This document shows, piece by piece, positions 1 through 8,968 of a stretch of DNA of 64,000 nucleotides. How positions within the stretch are numbered: position 1 is the stretch's first letter; every line of letters begins with the position of its first letter. The notes under the pieces are model-generated. The model made no database searches, was not told the origin of the DNA, and worked only from the letters and a program-made list of their open reading frames with translations. The stretch comes from Duncaniella muricolitica (GTDB taxonomy: Bacteria > Bacteroidota > Bacteroidia > Bacteroidales > Muribaculaceae). The position numbers and the translations under genes were made by a program. The DNA is taken from NCBI GenBank assembly GCA_025808375.1, contig CP061009.1, forward strand, positions 3,906,001-3,970,000. Direction: 5' to 3'.

Positions 1-37
1 ATGAGGCTAATAGGCCGGGCAGGGACACCGTTATAAT

Positions 38-178
38 TTACATTATAACCTTATAACTTTGCCCGTAGGCCAGGCAATAACCATTACCCGAAGGTTAACC
101 TCATAACCTTTGCCCGAAGGGCAAGTAATAACCTCATAACCTTATAACCTCATAACCTTTGCCCGAAGGGCAAGTAAT
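38..178. repeat. Start-codon-proximal repeat, copy 1 (upstream of bioB)
   Basis: The 140 bases before bioB are built from near-identical modules: 8-base ataacctt/ataacctc steps followed by a small hairpin TTGCCC-GAA-GGGCAA and the tail AAGTAAT. Two full hairpin modules lie at about 107-129 and 155-177, and a degenerate one near 58-75. The last module ends immediately before the ATG at 179, so the repeat supplies the whole leader next to the ribosome binding site. Related modules abut the starts at 4948 and 36422. Function is unknown; a translational control role or simple spread of a short repeat are both possible. Confidence 0.8.
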
Positions 179-1132
179 ATGTATAGAGACAGAATATTGT
201 CAGGTGGGAGCCTGACAGCCGACGAAGCCCTGGAGCTCGTCAATCTTACCGACAGCAGCCGCAAAGAGCTGTATGACACGGCAGCCGAAATCACACGACA
301 TTTCGGCCCGCGCAAATTTGACTCCTGCTCCATCATCAACGCGCGTTCCGGCCGCTGCCCCGAGGACTGCAAATGGTGTGCCCAGTCGGCCCACTTCAAC
401 ACCACCATCAACAGTTATCCCCTCGTGGAGCGCGAAGTGTGCATGGACATGGCCGCCTACAATCAGCGCGCCGGCATCGGACGGTTTTCGCTCGTGACCA
501 GCGGACGCACAGTCAAAGGCGAAGCCCTCGACACCATCTGCTCCTACTACCGTCAGCTCAGCCGCGACACCGATATATATCTGTGTGCCTCGATGGGCCT
601 GCTCGACGACGAAGCCATGGAGCGGCTGGCACAGGCCGGTGTAAAACGCTATCACTGCAACCTCGAGACAGCCGCAAGTTTCTTTCCCTCGCTGTGCTCC
701 ACCCACAGCCGCGAAGAGAAACTCACCGCCATCGCCCGGGCCCGCCGGGCCGGCATGGATATATGCTCGGGCGGCATCATAGGCATGGGCGAGACCATGA
801 GACAGCGAGTGGAGTTTGCCCTCGAGTTGCGCGAAGTCAACCCCGTGAGCATCCCCCTCAACGTGCTCCAGCCCATCCCCGGCACACCGCTCGAACACAT
901 GCCGCCGCTCACCGACACCGAGATACTCGACACTGTGGCGATATTTCGTCTGGTGCATCCGCGCGTGATCATACGCTTTGCCGGAGGCCGCGCGCGCATC
1001 TCACCCCATGCCCAGCGCGAAGCACTGCGCATAGGTGTCAACGGTGCCATAATGGGCGATCTTCTCACGACCATAGGAGCGCAGATAGAGCAGGACAAAA
1101 CCATGATAAAAGAGTGCGGATATGACTTCTGA
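179..1132 (+). CDS. bioB: Biotin synthase BioB
   Basis: A radical SAM enzyme of 317 residues that inserts sulfur into dethiobiotin in the last step of biotin synthesis, in the cytoplasm. The CxxxCxxC cluster motif is visible as CPEDCKWC near residues 60-67. Later family signatures are HCNLETAASFF with the CSTH motif (about 160-178), GGIIGMGE (about 200), SIPLNVLQPIPGTPL (about 223-237) and RFAGGRA near 263. Length is normal for the family. The ATG at 179 directly follows a repeat that ends at 178. The next gene overlaps its 3' end by 11 bases, so the two are probably cotranscribed. No other biotin genes are seen nearby. Confidence 0.95.
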   Translation: MYRDRILSGGSLTADEALELVNLTDSSRKELYDTAAEITRHFGPRKFDSCSIINARSGRCPEDCKWCAQSAHFNTTINSYPLVEREVCMDMAAYNQRAGIGRFSLVTSGRTVKGEALDTICSYYRQLSRDTDIYLCASMGLLDDEAMERLAQAGVKRYHCNLETAASFFPSLCSTHSREEKLTAIARARRAGMDICSGGIIGMGETMRQRVEFALELREVNPVSIPLNVLQPIPGTPLEHMPPLTDTEILDTVAIFRLVHPRVIIRFAGGRARISPHAQREALRIGVNGAIMGDLLTTIGAQIEQDKTMIKECGYDF

Positions 1133-1832
1133 CGACCGTAAGCGTTACCGCGGCCACCTCTCGCTCTGCGAGATAGACCTGCCCGGACAGCAGCGCATAG
1201 CGCAGGGACGGGTGCTGATAGTCGGAGCCGGCGGCCTCGGCTCGCCCGTAGCCCTCTATCTGGCCGCCGCAGGAGTGGGCCATATAGCCGTGCTCGACCC
1301 CGACACTGTGAGTCTGAGCAATCTGCAGCGTCAGATTATCCACGGCACCCCCGACCTCGGACGTCACAAAGCACTCTCGGCGCGCGACGCCATGACCCGC
1401 ATCAACCCGACGGTGACCGTCGAGCCCCTCACCGACAGCCTCACCCCCGGCAACGCCCGCGACATCATAGACCGCTATGACCTCGTGATCGACTGCACCG
1501 ACAATCTCGACACCCGCCTGCTCATCAACGACACCTGTGAGGCGACAGGCAAGAGCTACGTATTCGGAGCCGTGCGCCGCTTTGAGGGCCAAGTGTTTAC
1601 CCACACACCCGGCACCGCCTCCTATCGCGACATCTTCGGTTCGGAGCCAAGCGAGGGGGGCGACATCCCGTGTGCGGTCGACGGCGTGATGAACACCGTG
1701 GTGGGCGTCATCGGATGTCTCCAGGCCACCGAGGCCATAAAGTGGCTGGCCCACACCGGCGACCTCCTCACCGACCGGCTACTCACCTTCGACGCCATCA
1801 CCATGACTTTCAACACATTCCGACTCGGATGA
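1122..1832 (+). CDS. ThiF/MoeB/HesA-family adenylyltransferase
   Basis: An E1-like enzyme of 236 residues that would adenylate the C-terminal glycine of a ubiquitin-like sulfur carrier (ThiS or MoaD type). The nucleotide-binding motif GAGGLGSPVALYL is at about residues 31-43, followed by D58 of VLDPDTVSLSNLQRQ. DLVIDCTDN is near 122 and GVIGCLQATEAIKWL near 200. The four zinc-binding cysteines (two CxxC) of MoeB are absent; one cysteine sits in the IPCAVDG segment. It overlaps bioB by 11 bases and probably shares its transcript. ThiF for thiamine is the likeliest role, but no ThiS, ThiG or MoaD gene lies here to settle the partner. Confidence 0.85.
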   Translation: MTSDDRKRYRGHLSLCEIDLPGQQRIAQGRVLIVGAGGLGSPVALYLAAAGVGHIAVLDPDTVSLSNLQRQIIHGTPDLGRHKALSARDAMTRINPTVTVEPLTDSLTPGNARDIIDRYDLVIDCTDNLDTRLLINDTCEATGKSYVFGAVRRFEGQVFTHTPGTASYRDIFGSEPSEGGDIPCAVDGVMNTVVGVIGCLQATEAIKWLAHTGDLLTDRLLTFDAITMTFNTFRLG

Positions 1833-1900
1833 CAGCTCCACAGCCAAGCCCGATTAAGGAACTTTAACAGTCATATCCCCCCTATCCCGCCCATTTTCAG

Positions 1901-1908
1901 TAATTTTG
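1901..1908 (+). promoter_or_regulatory. Bacteroidetes -7 box (TAATTTTG)
   Basis: TAATTTTG matches the Bacteroidetes sigma-ABfr -7 consensus TAnnTTTG and lies about 39 bases before the ATG at 1947. No convincing -33 TTTG is seen 19-21 bases upstream. Confidence 0.45.
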
Positions 1909-1946
1909 CGCCCGGCAGACATAGAGTGTTACAACATCATAGTATC

Positions 1947-3068
1947 ATGACACACACCAACAACCAATCGCCACGCGTAGAAATCGTAGGTAGTTTTCTC
2001 CCACCCGAGGAGCTTGAACAGGCCATAGAGCAGAAGTGTCAGGGCGTCATCACGCCCGACGAGCTTCATGCCGTAGAAGACCGCGTGATCGACCGGCTCA
2101 TCGACCGCGAAATCGAGGCCGGACTCCACATCATCACCGACGGCGAGATGCGCCGCAAAGCCTGGGACCGCGACTTCTGGGAAGGACTCTCGGGCATGAG
2201 CCGCGAACGCATCGACACCGGATACATCCATCAGGACGAAGTAGTGCGCCACGACCTGCTCCGCTTCAACGGACGCATAGCCTACAATCCCGAACACCCG
2301 TTTTTCGAGAAATACACCCACATGGTGGAGATAGCCGCCGGCCGTGCCGCCGTGCGCCAGACCATCCCGTCGCCGGGCGAGCTCTATATGCGCATCATGC
2401 TCGTGACCAACGGAGAGCCCGGCAAGGTGTATGAATCGCCCGCCACACTCATCGACGACATTGTCGAAGCCTACCGCAGCACCATCGATGAATTTTACCG
2501 CCTCGGATGCCGCCACATCCAGCTCGACAGTTCGGTGTGGGGACGCCTCAGCGACCCCGACTTCGAGCGCAGACTCCTGCTCGGAGGCATGGACCCCGAC
2601 GTGATTACCGAGCAGCTTCTCGAGCTCATCAACCGCACCGTGGCCGGCCGTCCCGCCGACCTCGAAATCACCCTCAGCATCGCGGCCGACGAGACCCGCA
2701 TACCCCGCTGGGGCGACGAGCGCGAGCTGCGCCACCTCACCCGCATGCTCACAGGTGTCGACGCCGACGCCTTCCTGCTCCCCTTCGACCTGCACAGCCC
2801 CGAGCACACCGAGGTCCTCAAGGCCCTGCCCGACGGCAAGCGTGCCATCCTCGGACTCGTCGACGGCAGCATGTCGGGACTCGAGAGCGTCAACGATATC
2901 GTCGAGGCTGTCAGGACGGCTTCACTCTACGTCGACCCCTCGCGCCTGTCCATAAGCCCGACATGCGGATTCAAGGTAGCCGACCGCGAGCGTCAGGGCC
3001 TCAACTATGAGTCGCAGTGGACCAAAATCGACCTGCTCAAACAGGCTGCCGCCATTCTGAGCATGTAG
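1947..3068 (+). CDS. MetE C-terminal-like (cobalamin-independent methionine synthase II family) protein
   Basis: A protein of 373 residues from the ATG at 1947 (MTHTNNQ); an in-frame GTG at 1926 would add seven residues without conserved sequence. It begins with the family's VEIVGSFLPP motif and contains DRLIDREIEAGLHIITDGE (about 43-61) typical of the TIM-barrel methyltransferase half of MetE, then HIQLDSSVWGRL near 190 and SPTCGFK near 338, where a zinc-ligand cysteine is expected. It lacks the N-terminal half of full MetE. Such stand-alone proteins are usually annotated as 5-methyltetrahydropteroyltriglutamate-homocysteine methyltransferase-like. The true substrate is not known. It has its own -7 box and is followed by a hairpin terminator. 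Confidence 0.8.
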   Translation: MTHTNNQSPRVEIVGSFLPPEELEQAIEQKCQGVITPDELHAVEDRVIDRLIDREIEAGLHIITDGEMRRKAWDRDFWEGLSGMSRERIDTGYIHQDEVVRHDLLRFNGRIAYNPEHPFFEKYTHMVEIAAGRAAVRQTIPSPGELYMRIMLVTNGEPGKVYESPATLIDDIVEAYRSTIDEFYRLGCRHIQLDSSVWGRLSDPDFERRLLLGGMDPDVITEQLLELINRTVAGRPADLEITLSIAADETRIPRWGDERELRHLTRMLTGVDADAFLLPFDLHSPEHTEVLKALPDGKRAILGLVDGSMSGLESVNDIVEAVRTASLYVDPSRLSISPTCGFKVADRERQGLNYESQWTKIDLLKQAAAILSM

Positions 3069-3099
3069 GCCGCTTCGCCGAAAAACTTAAAAAATCATG

Positions 3100-3128
3100 A
3101 AAAATGCACCGATATTGGTGCATTTTTT
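3100..3128 (+). terminator. Intrinsic terminator
   Basis: The sequence aaaaatgcacc, loop gatatt, ggtgcatttttt forms an 11-bp stem ending in a T run, 32 bases after the stop of the MetE-like gene. It separates that gene from the capsule locus. The -7 box of the next promoter starts two bases after it. Confidence 0.8.
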
Positions 3129-3129
3129 G

Positions 3130-3137
3130 TATCTTTG
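3130..3137 (+). promoter_or_regulatory. -7 box of the capsule locus promoter (TATCTTTG)
   Basis: TATCTTTG fits TAnnTTTG exactly and would start a transcript with a leader of about 155 bases before the UpxY-like gene. A leader of this kind is expected for UpxY-controlled operons. No clear -33 box is visible because the upstream region is occupied by the terminator stem. Confidence 0.55.
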
Positions 3138-3299
3138 CTCATCATCCCGAGGTCAGAGCCGCAAATGCCGCCGGGTCGGAGGCATGGCTTGGATCCGAAG
3201 TTACAAAGAGAATGGGAGACCCACAACCTGCACATACAAGCACCTTTCCCACCCCCCTTTTGAAATAGACGGACTGACCTGTGCCCCCCGCCCCGGACA

Positions 3300-3884
3300 A
3301 TGGGACGGGGAATGAAAGATATGTGCCCGACCGTTGATTCACCTTCCAATAACCATCCCCGCACAGTGAGCCGCTGGTACGCGCTCAAAGTATTCTACAA
3401 CAAGGTTTTTGACCTGCGCGACACTCTTGCCGGGCGGGTTGATGACACATATATACCCGTGACCGTATCGGTCGTGGAGCGCGGCGGCGTGAAGAAGCGC
3501 GTGGAGCGGCCGCTCATATCGTCGCTGATGTTCATACGCGCCACCCCCGAGACAGCCGCATCGCTCGGACCGGTCATCGAGGGCAAAGCCATGATATACA
3601 CCTCCATGACCGCCGCCGGCCGACGCCCCGTGGCCATTCCCGACAGGGAGATGAACATATTCATGCTCGTGACATCGCGAGGCGAATGGGGTGTGGAATA
3701 TATCGGCGACGACATGACCCGCTATCATTCGGGCGACCGCGTGAGAGTGATCGACGGACCGTTCAAAGGCTCCGAAGGACACATAGTCCGCATCAGAGGC
3801 GACCACCGTCTCGTAGTCACAATCGACGGACTCTGTGCGGTAGCCACAGGCTATATCCCACGCCCCTTCCTTCAGAAAATCTGA
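3300..3884 (+). CDS. UpxY-family (NusG-like) transcription antiterminator of the capsule operon
   Basis: A NusG-like protein of 194 residues (ATG at 3300; alternative ATG at 3312). The N-terminal NGN-type domain starts at RWYALKVFYNKV (about residue 26), and a C-terminal KOW motif is visible at GDRVRVIDGPFKGSEGHIVRI (about 145-165). In Bacteroides fragilis, UpxY proteins are the first gene of each capsular locus and stop early termination in the 5' leader of their own operon. Position here fits: first gene of the locus, after a leader of about 155 bases. The usual companion inhibitor UpxZ is not present between it and the export genes, so cross-locus control may differ. Confidence 0.88.
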   Translation: MGRGMKDMCPTVDSPSNNHPRTVSRWYALKVFYNKVFDLRDTLAGRVDDTYIPVTVSVVERGGVKKRVERPLISSLMFIRATPETAASLGPVIEGKAMIYTSMTAAGRRPVAIPDREMNIFMLVTSRGEWGVEYIGDDMTRYHSGDRVRVIDGPFKGSEGHIVRIRGDHRLVVTIDGLCAVATGYIPRPFLQKI

Positions 3885-4048
3885 CCCGACGGCTCTTTCT
3901 CTTCTCTCTCCACTCTCCCCCTCTCTTCTCCACACCTTCCATATAAATACGACTACACAGTAGCTTGCGGCACGACGCGATGACATCGCGCCCCACCTTA
4001 CGCCACACCACCGACATAACCGAAACACAGTGTAAAGCAACACATAAC

Positions 4049-4840
4049 ATGAAGACTACATTTCACACCTTCCAACGAATCTTCACATACGGAGCATTGA
4101 TCCTATCGGGAATAATGACCTCCTGCGGGCCCGCCAAAGACATCATATATATCGAAGACCTGCAGCCCGAGGCAGAAATCACACTCCAGCCCGACGGCGA
4201 GCTGCGTCTGCAGCCGGGCGACCATGTGTCGGTCAACGTGTACAGCCGCGACGAGGAGCTGGCCAAGATGTTCAACATCAACCTCGTCGGCACAAGTCTC
4301 CGCAACCAGGAGTCAAACTACTACACCGTCGACTCGCAGGGCAACATCGACTTCCCCATTCTCGGCAATCTCCAAGTGCAAGGCCTCACGCGCATGGAAG
4401 TGGCACAGCTCATAAAATACCGGCTGCTGGCAGGACAGCTTCTGCGCGACCCTATTGTCACCGTACATTTCCCCGACATGGCCTTCTACGTAATAGGCGA
4501 GTCGGGCGTAGGCCGGCACGAATTTCCCTCTGACAAACTCAATCTTCTCGAAGCCATCTCCATCTCGGGCGATCTACAGCTCACGGGCAAACGCACCAAC
4601 GTATTAGTGCTTCGCACCGAGGGTGACAGACAGGTGCCCTATCGTGTGGACTTCACCAGAACCGACGACCTCTACGGCTCGCCAGCCTACTACGTGCGCC
4701 AGAACGACATGATATATGTCGAGCCAACCCAGGTAAAAGCCAACCAGAGCACTGCCCACGGCAACAACTATCTCACCATCGGATTCTGGACATCAATGCT
4801 CTCCCTGGCCGCAACCCTCACAGTCCTATTCACAAAGTAA
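4049..4840 (+). CDS. Wza-like polysaccharide export outer membrane lipoprotein
   Basis: A protein of 263 residues of the polysaccharide biosynthesis/export (OPX) family. The start at 4049 (MKTTFHTF) is preferred because it gives a lipoprotein signal peptide ending LSGIMTSC (Cys about residue 27); the longer reading from 3965 does not. The Poly_export domain begins about residue 50 (LRLQPGDHVSVNVYSRDEEL), followed by SLBB-like segments (FYVIGESGVGRHEFP, about 150). A hydrophobic stretch at the C-terminus (YLTIGFWTSMLSLAATLTVL) could be a membrane anchor. It would form the export channel working with the Wzc-like kinase downstream. Its stop codon abuts a long perfect hairpin. Confidence 0.92.
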   Translation: MKTTFHTFQRIFTYGALILSGIMTSCGPAKDIIYIEDLQPEAEITLQPDGELRLQPGDHVSVNVYSRDEELAKMFNINLVGTSLRNQESNYYTVDSQGNIDFPILGNLQVQGLTRMEVAQLIKYRLLAGQLLRDPIVTVHFPDMAFYVIGESGVGRHEFPSDKLNLLEAISISGDLQLTGKRTNVLVLRTEGDRQVPYRVDFTRTDDLYGSPAYYVRQNDMIYVEPTQVKANQSTAHGNNYLTIGFWTSMLSLAATLTVLFTK

Positions 4841-4947
4841 CTTGCCCTTCGAGCAAAGGTTATTACTTGCCCTTCGGGCAAGTAATAACCTTTGCTCGAA
4901 GGGCAAGTAATAACCTTATAACCTTTGCCCGAAGGGCAAGTAAAACC
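4841..4947. repeat. Start-codon-proximal repeat, copy 2, with 67-base perfect hairpin (wza-wzc gap)
   Basis: Directly after the wza stop, bases 4841-4872 are the exact reverse complement of 4876-4907 with a TTC loop. A further module (ataacctt step, TTGCCC-GAA-GGGCAA, AAGTAA) follows and ends four bases before the ATG at 4948. The modules are the same as those before bioB and ribH. Translation through the repeat creates a false N-terminal extension of the next gene containing a doubled FARRAS segment. Confidence 0.9.
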
Positions 4948-7389
4948 ATGCAACGCAATCTCGACGACACCGCACTCCACAACAGCGTAATAATCAACAC
5001 CACCGTACCGTCCCGGCGGCATGCCCCCGAAGGCTTTGTCAAGATCAAGGACACATTATTTATATGGCTCGGCTACTGGAAATGGTTTGTCATCGCACTC
5101 ATCATAGCAGCCGCCGGCGTGTATTATTATCTCCAGTCCACACCATCCATCTATCGGGCCACAGCCTCGATTATGATCAAAGCCGACGAAAAATCGCTCA
5201 ACAACGAAGACGTCATACGCCAGCTCGGACTCAAAAGTCCCGGCATAAACATCACCAACGAGATAATGTCGCTCAAGACCATCGGAGTCACACAAGAGAT
5301 AGTGTCGCGTCTCGGCCTTGACACCGAGTGTTTCCACAAAGGAGCATTTCACGACGAACTCGCCTATGGCATCAACCTCCCCGTCAAAGTAAAGTTTACC
5401 GACATAGCCGAGTCGGACGACGCATCCATGCGCCTCGAACTGCAGGCCGACAGCACCGTGCGCATCTCCGACCTGCATCTCAACAACCGGCCGCTCGAAG
5501 GCACATTCACCTTCAAGCTCGGCAAGACAGTCAAGACCCCCATGGGCAAAATCTCTGTGCTCCCCTCGCTCAACTATGTGAGTGGCTCCAAAGACAACCT
5601 CCTGGTGATACGCCGGCCGCTGCGCGAGACTTGCAACGACATCAACGCCCGCATACAGGCACGGCAGCGCGACGCCAAGGCTTCGATAATCGACTTTTAT
5701 TTCGACGACGTGTCGCGCACACGTGCCGAGGACATTCTCTCGACACTCATCAACGTCTACAACGAAAACTGGGTCAAAGACCGCAACCAGATCACCAACT
5801 CCACCACCGACTTTATCAAAGACCGACTCGCCATCATCGAGTCGGAGCTGGGCAATGTCGAGAGCAACATCTCCAGCTACAAGAGCCGTAACCTCATGCC
5901 CGACGTGGCTGCCGCAGGTGGCATGGCCTACAACCAGCTCAACGCTTCGCAGGAGGTGGGACGCGAGATACAAAACCAGATATCGATGACACGCTATCTG
6001 CGCAACTATCTCACCGACGGTCTACACGAAAAAGAACAGCTCCCCGTGAGCACCGGCATCAACAACTCGGGCATCGAGAGCCAGGTGTCGGCCTACAACG
6101 AACTGTTGCTGCAACGCAACAACCACCTGGCCGTCTCGTCAGAGCAAAATCCGCTCGTGATGGACATTGACCAGAAGCTCGCCACAATGAAAAACTCCAT
6201 ACTCGGAGCCATCGACAATGAGCTCACCATGCTCAACACCCGCCGCCAGACTGCCGGAGCAATGCAGTCGCAGGCCGCCGGAAAACTCGCCGCCAATCCC
6301 GAGCAGGCCCGCCACCTGCTGTCGTTTGAGCGTCAGCAGAAAGTCAAGGAGTCGCTCTACCTCTTCCTGCTCCAGAAACGCGAGGAAAACGAGCTCTCAC
6401 AGGCATTCACAGCCTACAACACCCGCGTCATCGAGCATCCGAGCTCATCGCCCGACCCTGTGTCGCCCAACTATCCCTCCGTCATAATCATCGCACTCAT
6501 CGCGGCCCTTGCCATCCCGGCATCGATTATCACCGTCAAGGAGGGATTCAACACCACGGTGCGCGGCCGCAAAGACCTCGAGTGTATCAACGCTCCCTTT
6601 GTCGGAGAAATACCCCTCGCCATGATGCGCAACACCACCAAGTCGGGACGCAAAGGCAAAAAGGTGGCCCGCGAGGTGACCGACAACAAGCTCCTGGTCA
6701 TGCCCAAGAGCAAGACCATCATGAACGAGGCCTTCCGCGTGGTGCGCACCAATCTCGAGTTCATACTCGGATTTGACGAAGGCCACCACGTAGTGATGAT
6801 GACATCCATGAATCCCGGTTCGGGCAAGACATTCATCACCGCCAATCTCTCCACCTCGCTCGCCATCAAAGGCAAAAAGACCATAGCCGTCGACCTTGAC
6901 CTGCGCAGAGCCTCGCTGTCAAAATATGTCGACTCGCCCGAGATGGGTATATCCAACTACCTCTCGGGCCAGGTGCACGACTACCGCGAAGTCATCTGCC
7001 GGCTCGACCAGCTCGACGTGCTTCCCGTGGGCACCATCCCGCCCAATCCCACCGAACTGCTCTTCACCACCCGCTTCACCGCACTCATGGAAGAGCTCAA
7101 GAAAAATTATGACTACGTGTTTATCGACTGTCCGCCCGTCGAGATAGTGGCCGACGCCGCCATCATAAGCCGCCATGCCGAGATGACAATCTTTGTAGTG
7201 AGGGCCCACCTGCTCGACCGAGCCTTCCTGCCCGACATACAGAGGTGGTATGAGGAGCGTCGTTTCCCCAATCTCTCGCTCCTGCTCAACGGCACCCGCG
7301 AGGAGTTCTCACACTTCTGCAGCAGCCGTTACGGCTATCACCGCTACGGCTACCACTACGGCCACTACGGGGATTATGCCGATGACTGA
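4948..7389 (+). CDS. Wzc-like polysaccharide co-polymerase / BY-family tyrosine kinase
   Basis: An inner membrane protein of 813 residues that would control polymer length and export together with the Wza-like channel. The N-terminal Wzz domain has a membrane segment (WFVIALIIAAAGVYYYL, about 47-63); a long coiled, periplasmic middle follows, then a second membrane segment near 515 (VIIIALIAALAIPASII). The cytoplasmic kinase domain has Walker A MNPGSGKTF (about 618-627), Walker A' IAVDLDLRR and Walker B YVFIDCPP (about 722). The tail carries seven tyrosines in its last 20 residues, the usual autophosphorylation cluster. The start at 4948 (MQRNLDD) is chosen because the longer frame from 4867 only translates the repeat. 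Confidence 0.95.
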   Translation: MQRNLDDTALHNSVIINTTVPSRRHAPEGFVKIKDTLFIWLGYWKWFVIALIIAAAGVYYYLQSTPSIYRATASIMIKADEKSLNNEDVIRQLGLKSPGINITNEIMSLKTIGVTQEIVSRLGLDTECFHKGAFHDELAYGINLPVKVKFTDIAESDDASMRLELQADSTVRISDLHLNNRPLEGTFTFKLGKTVKTPMGKISVLPSLNYVSGSKDNLLVIRRPLRETCNDINARIQARQRDAKASIIDFYFDDVSRTRAEDILSTLINVYNENWVKDRNQITNSTTDFIKDRLAIIESELGNVESNISSYKSRNLMPDVAAAGGMAYNQLNASQEVGREIQNQISMTRYLRNYLTDGLHEKEQLPVSTGINNSGIESQVSAYNELLLQRNNHLAVSSEQNPLVMDIDQKLATMKNSILGAIDNELTMLNTRRQTAGAMQSQAAGKLAANPEQARHLLSFERQQKVKESLYLFLLQKREENELSQAFTAYNTRVIEHPSSSPDPVSPNYPSVIIIALIAALAIPASIITVKEGFNTTVRGRKDLECINAPFVGEIPLAMMRNTTKSGRKGKKVAREVTDNKLLVMPKSKTIMNEAFRVVRTNLEFILGFDEGHHVVMMTSMNPGSGKTFITANLSTSLAIKGKKTIAVDLDLRRASLSKYVDSPEMGISNYLSGQVHDYREVICRLDQLDVLPVGTIPPNPTELLFTTRFTALMEELKKNYDYVFIDCPPVEIVADAAIISRHAEMTIFVVRAHLLDRAFLPDIQRWYEERRFPNLSLLLNGTREEFSHFCSSRYGYHRYGYHYGHYGDYADD

Positions 7390-7432
7390 CGTCATCTGAG
7401 TTGAAAGATTAAACTTTAAACGACCCCACGGC

Positions 7433-8968
7433 ATGTACCGAGTAGCCCGTAACGCCATCTATCTTTACGCCCGCATGATTGTCAACATGCTTGTGGGCAT
7501 ATTTTCCGTGCGCATCATGCTTGATGCTCTCGGAGTGGATGACTATGGACTCCAGGCCGTGGCCGGCGGAGTGCTGGGCATGTTCACACTCATCGTCGAG
7601 GGACTCGGCACCTCCACATCACGCTACATCACCTATGAGCTCGGACGCGGCGACCCACGCCGTCTCAACGACACCTTCTGCACGGCCATGCTCGTGTTTA
7701 TCGCCATGGCCGCGGTCATAGTGGTGCTGGGCGAGACTGTCGGACTGTGGTTTCTGACCCACAAACTCAACATCCCGGCCGGACGCGAACATGCCGCCAT
7801 GGTAGTGTTTCAACTCTCGGTGACAGGCGCGGCCGTCAACATACCCCAGGCCCCCTACTCGGCCGTGATGCTCGCTCACGAGAAATTCAACATCTCGGCC
7901 TATCTGAGCCTCTTCTCCTCTTTCGCACGTCTGGGACTGCTCTACTATGTGGCCCGGTCATCGCTCGACCACCTTATATTATATCAGTGGGGCATGTTTG
8001 CCATCAGCATGTCGACACTGCTCTTCTCACGCATATACTGCACGCGTCACTTTCCCGAGTCTCGGTTCAGGCTGCGCTTTGACAGCTCGATCTTCCGCCC
8101 CATGCTCACTTTCTCGATATGGGAAACTTTCGGAGCCATCAACCGCACGCTCAAAGGCACCGGCTATCAGATGGTGCTCAACATGTTTCACGGTGTCGCG
8201 CTCAACGCCGCCATCGGCATCGGCACCACCGTGTCGGGAGCGGTCACAGGTCTGTCATACACAGTCTCGGCCGCTTTCAAACCCACTATCGTCAAGCTTT
8301 TCGCCGGCAACGACATCGACGGCATGAAGGCCTCGATTCACAACGCCACACTCATCTCGATGGTGCTCTACGGCATCTTCGCCATACCTTTGCTTGTCGA
8401 GCTTGATTTCGTGATGAATCTGTGGCTCAACGACATACCGCCGCTTTCGCGCGAGCTGTGTGCCATACAGCTCATACTCAACACCATCCTTATGGCCTAT
8501 CTCGTGTGTGCCGAGTCGCTCAAATCCATGGGCCACAACCGCGGTGTCAACATCCTGCAGCTTGTCGACGCTCTCGTGGCCATGAGTGCCGTCTTCGTAC
8601 TGCTCTATCTCCGCCGGCCCCCACTATGGGCTTGCACCGCCTACAACCTCGGCCTCATTGTCAACCTCGTCCTCACCCTATGGCTGCTGATGCGCCACAC
8701 AGGGCTGAAATTTGTGATGGGGATAATCGACAGAGCACTGATACGCGTACTGCTGACCGAAATCCTCGTCTACCTCATCCTTCAGTGGCTGCATGACCTC
8801 ATGGGCCCCTCGCTCATCACCCTTGCCACAGTCTCGCTGATGTCCATATTGCTCTTCTCGACCGCGGCTCTACTATGGATACTCCCGCCGGCCGTGTCGC
8901 GCGAACTCCTAAACCATCTCCTCGCCAAAACCGTTAAAATTAATGGATGGCTGAAAACAGGCAACTGA
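7433..8968 (+). CDS. Wzx-type flippase (polysaccharide biosynthesis protein)
   Basis: A polytopic inner membrane protein of 511 residues of the MATE/MVF-like polysaccharide flippase family. It starts with a hydrophobic segment (AIYLYARMIVNMLVGIFSVR) and the Wzx-like ALGVDDYGLQAVAGGVLGM, and shows about 12-14 membrane segments to the end. It should move the lipid-linked repeat unit to the periplasmic face. It lies 43 bases after the Wzc-like kinase and overlaps the next glycosyltransferase by 22 bases, so it belongs to the same operon. Confidence 0.9.
   Translation: MYRVARNAIYLYARMIVNMLVGIFSVRIMLDALGVDDYGLQAVAGGVLGMFTLIVEGLGTSTSRYITYELGRGDPRRLNDTFCTAMLVFIAMAAVIVVLGETVGLWFLTHKLNIPAGREHAAMVVFQLSVTGAAVNIPQAPYSAVMLAHEKFNISAYLSLFSSFARLGLLYYVARSSLDHLILYQWGMFAISMSTLLFSRIYCTRHFPESRFRLRFDSSIFRPMLTFSIWETFGAINRTLKGTGYQMVLNMFHGVALNAAIGIGTTVSGAVTGLSYTVSAAFKPTIVKLFAGNDIDGMKASIHNATLISMVLYGIFAIPLLVELDFVMNLWLNDIPPLSRELCAIQLILNTILMAYLVCAESLKSMGHNRGVNILQLVDALVAMSAVFVLLYLRRPPLWACTAYNLGLIVNLVLTLWLLMRHTGLKFVMGIIDRALIRVLLTEILVYLILQWLHDLMGPSLITLATVSLMSILLFSTAALLWILPPAVSRELLNHLLAKTVKINGWLKTGN

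Noticed and set aside
4867..4947. N-terminal extension of the Wzc-like kinase (27 codons with a repeated FARRAS segment)
   Set aside because: It translates the hairpin repeat; the conserved protein starts at ATG 4948.
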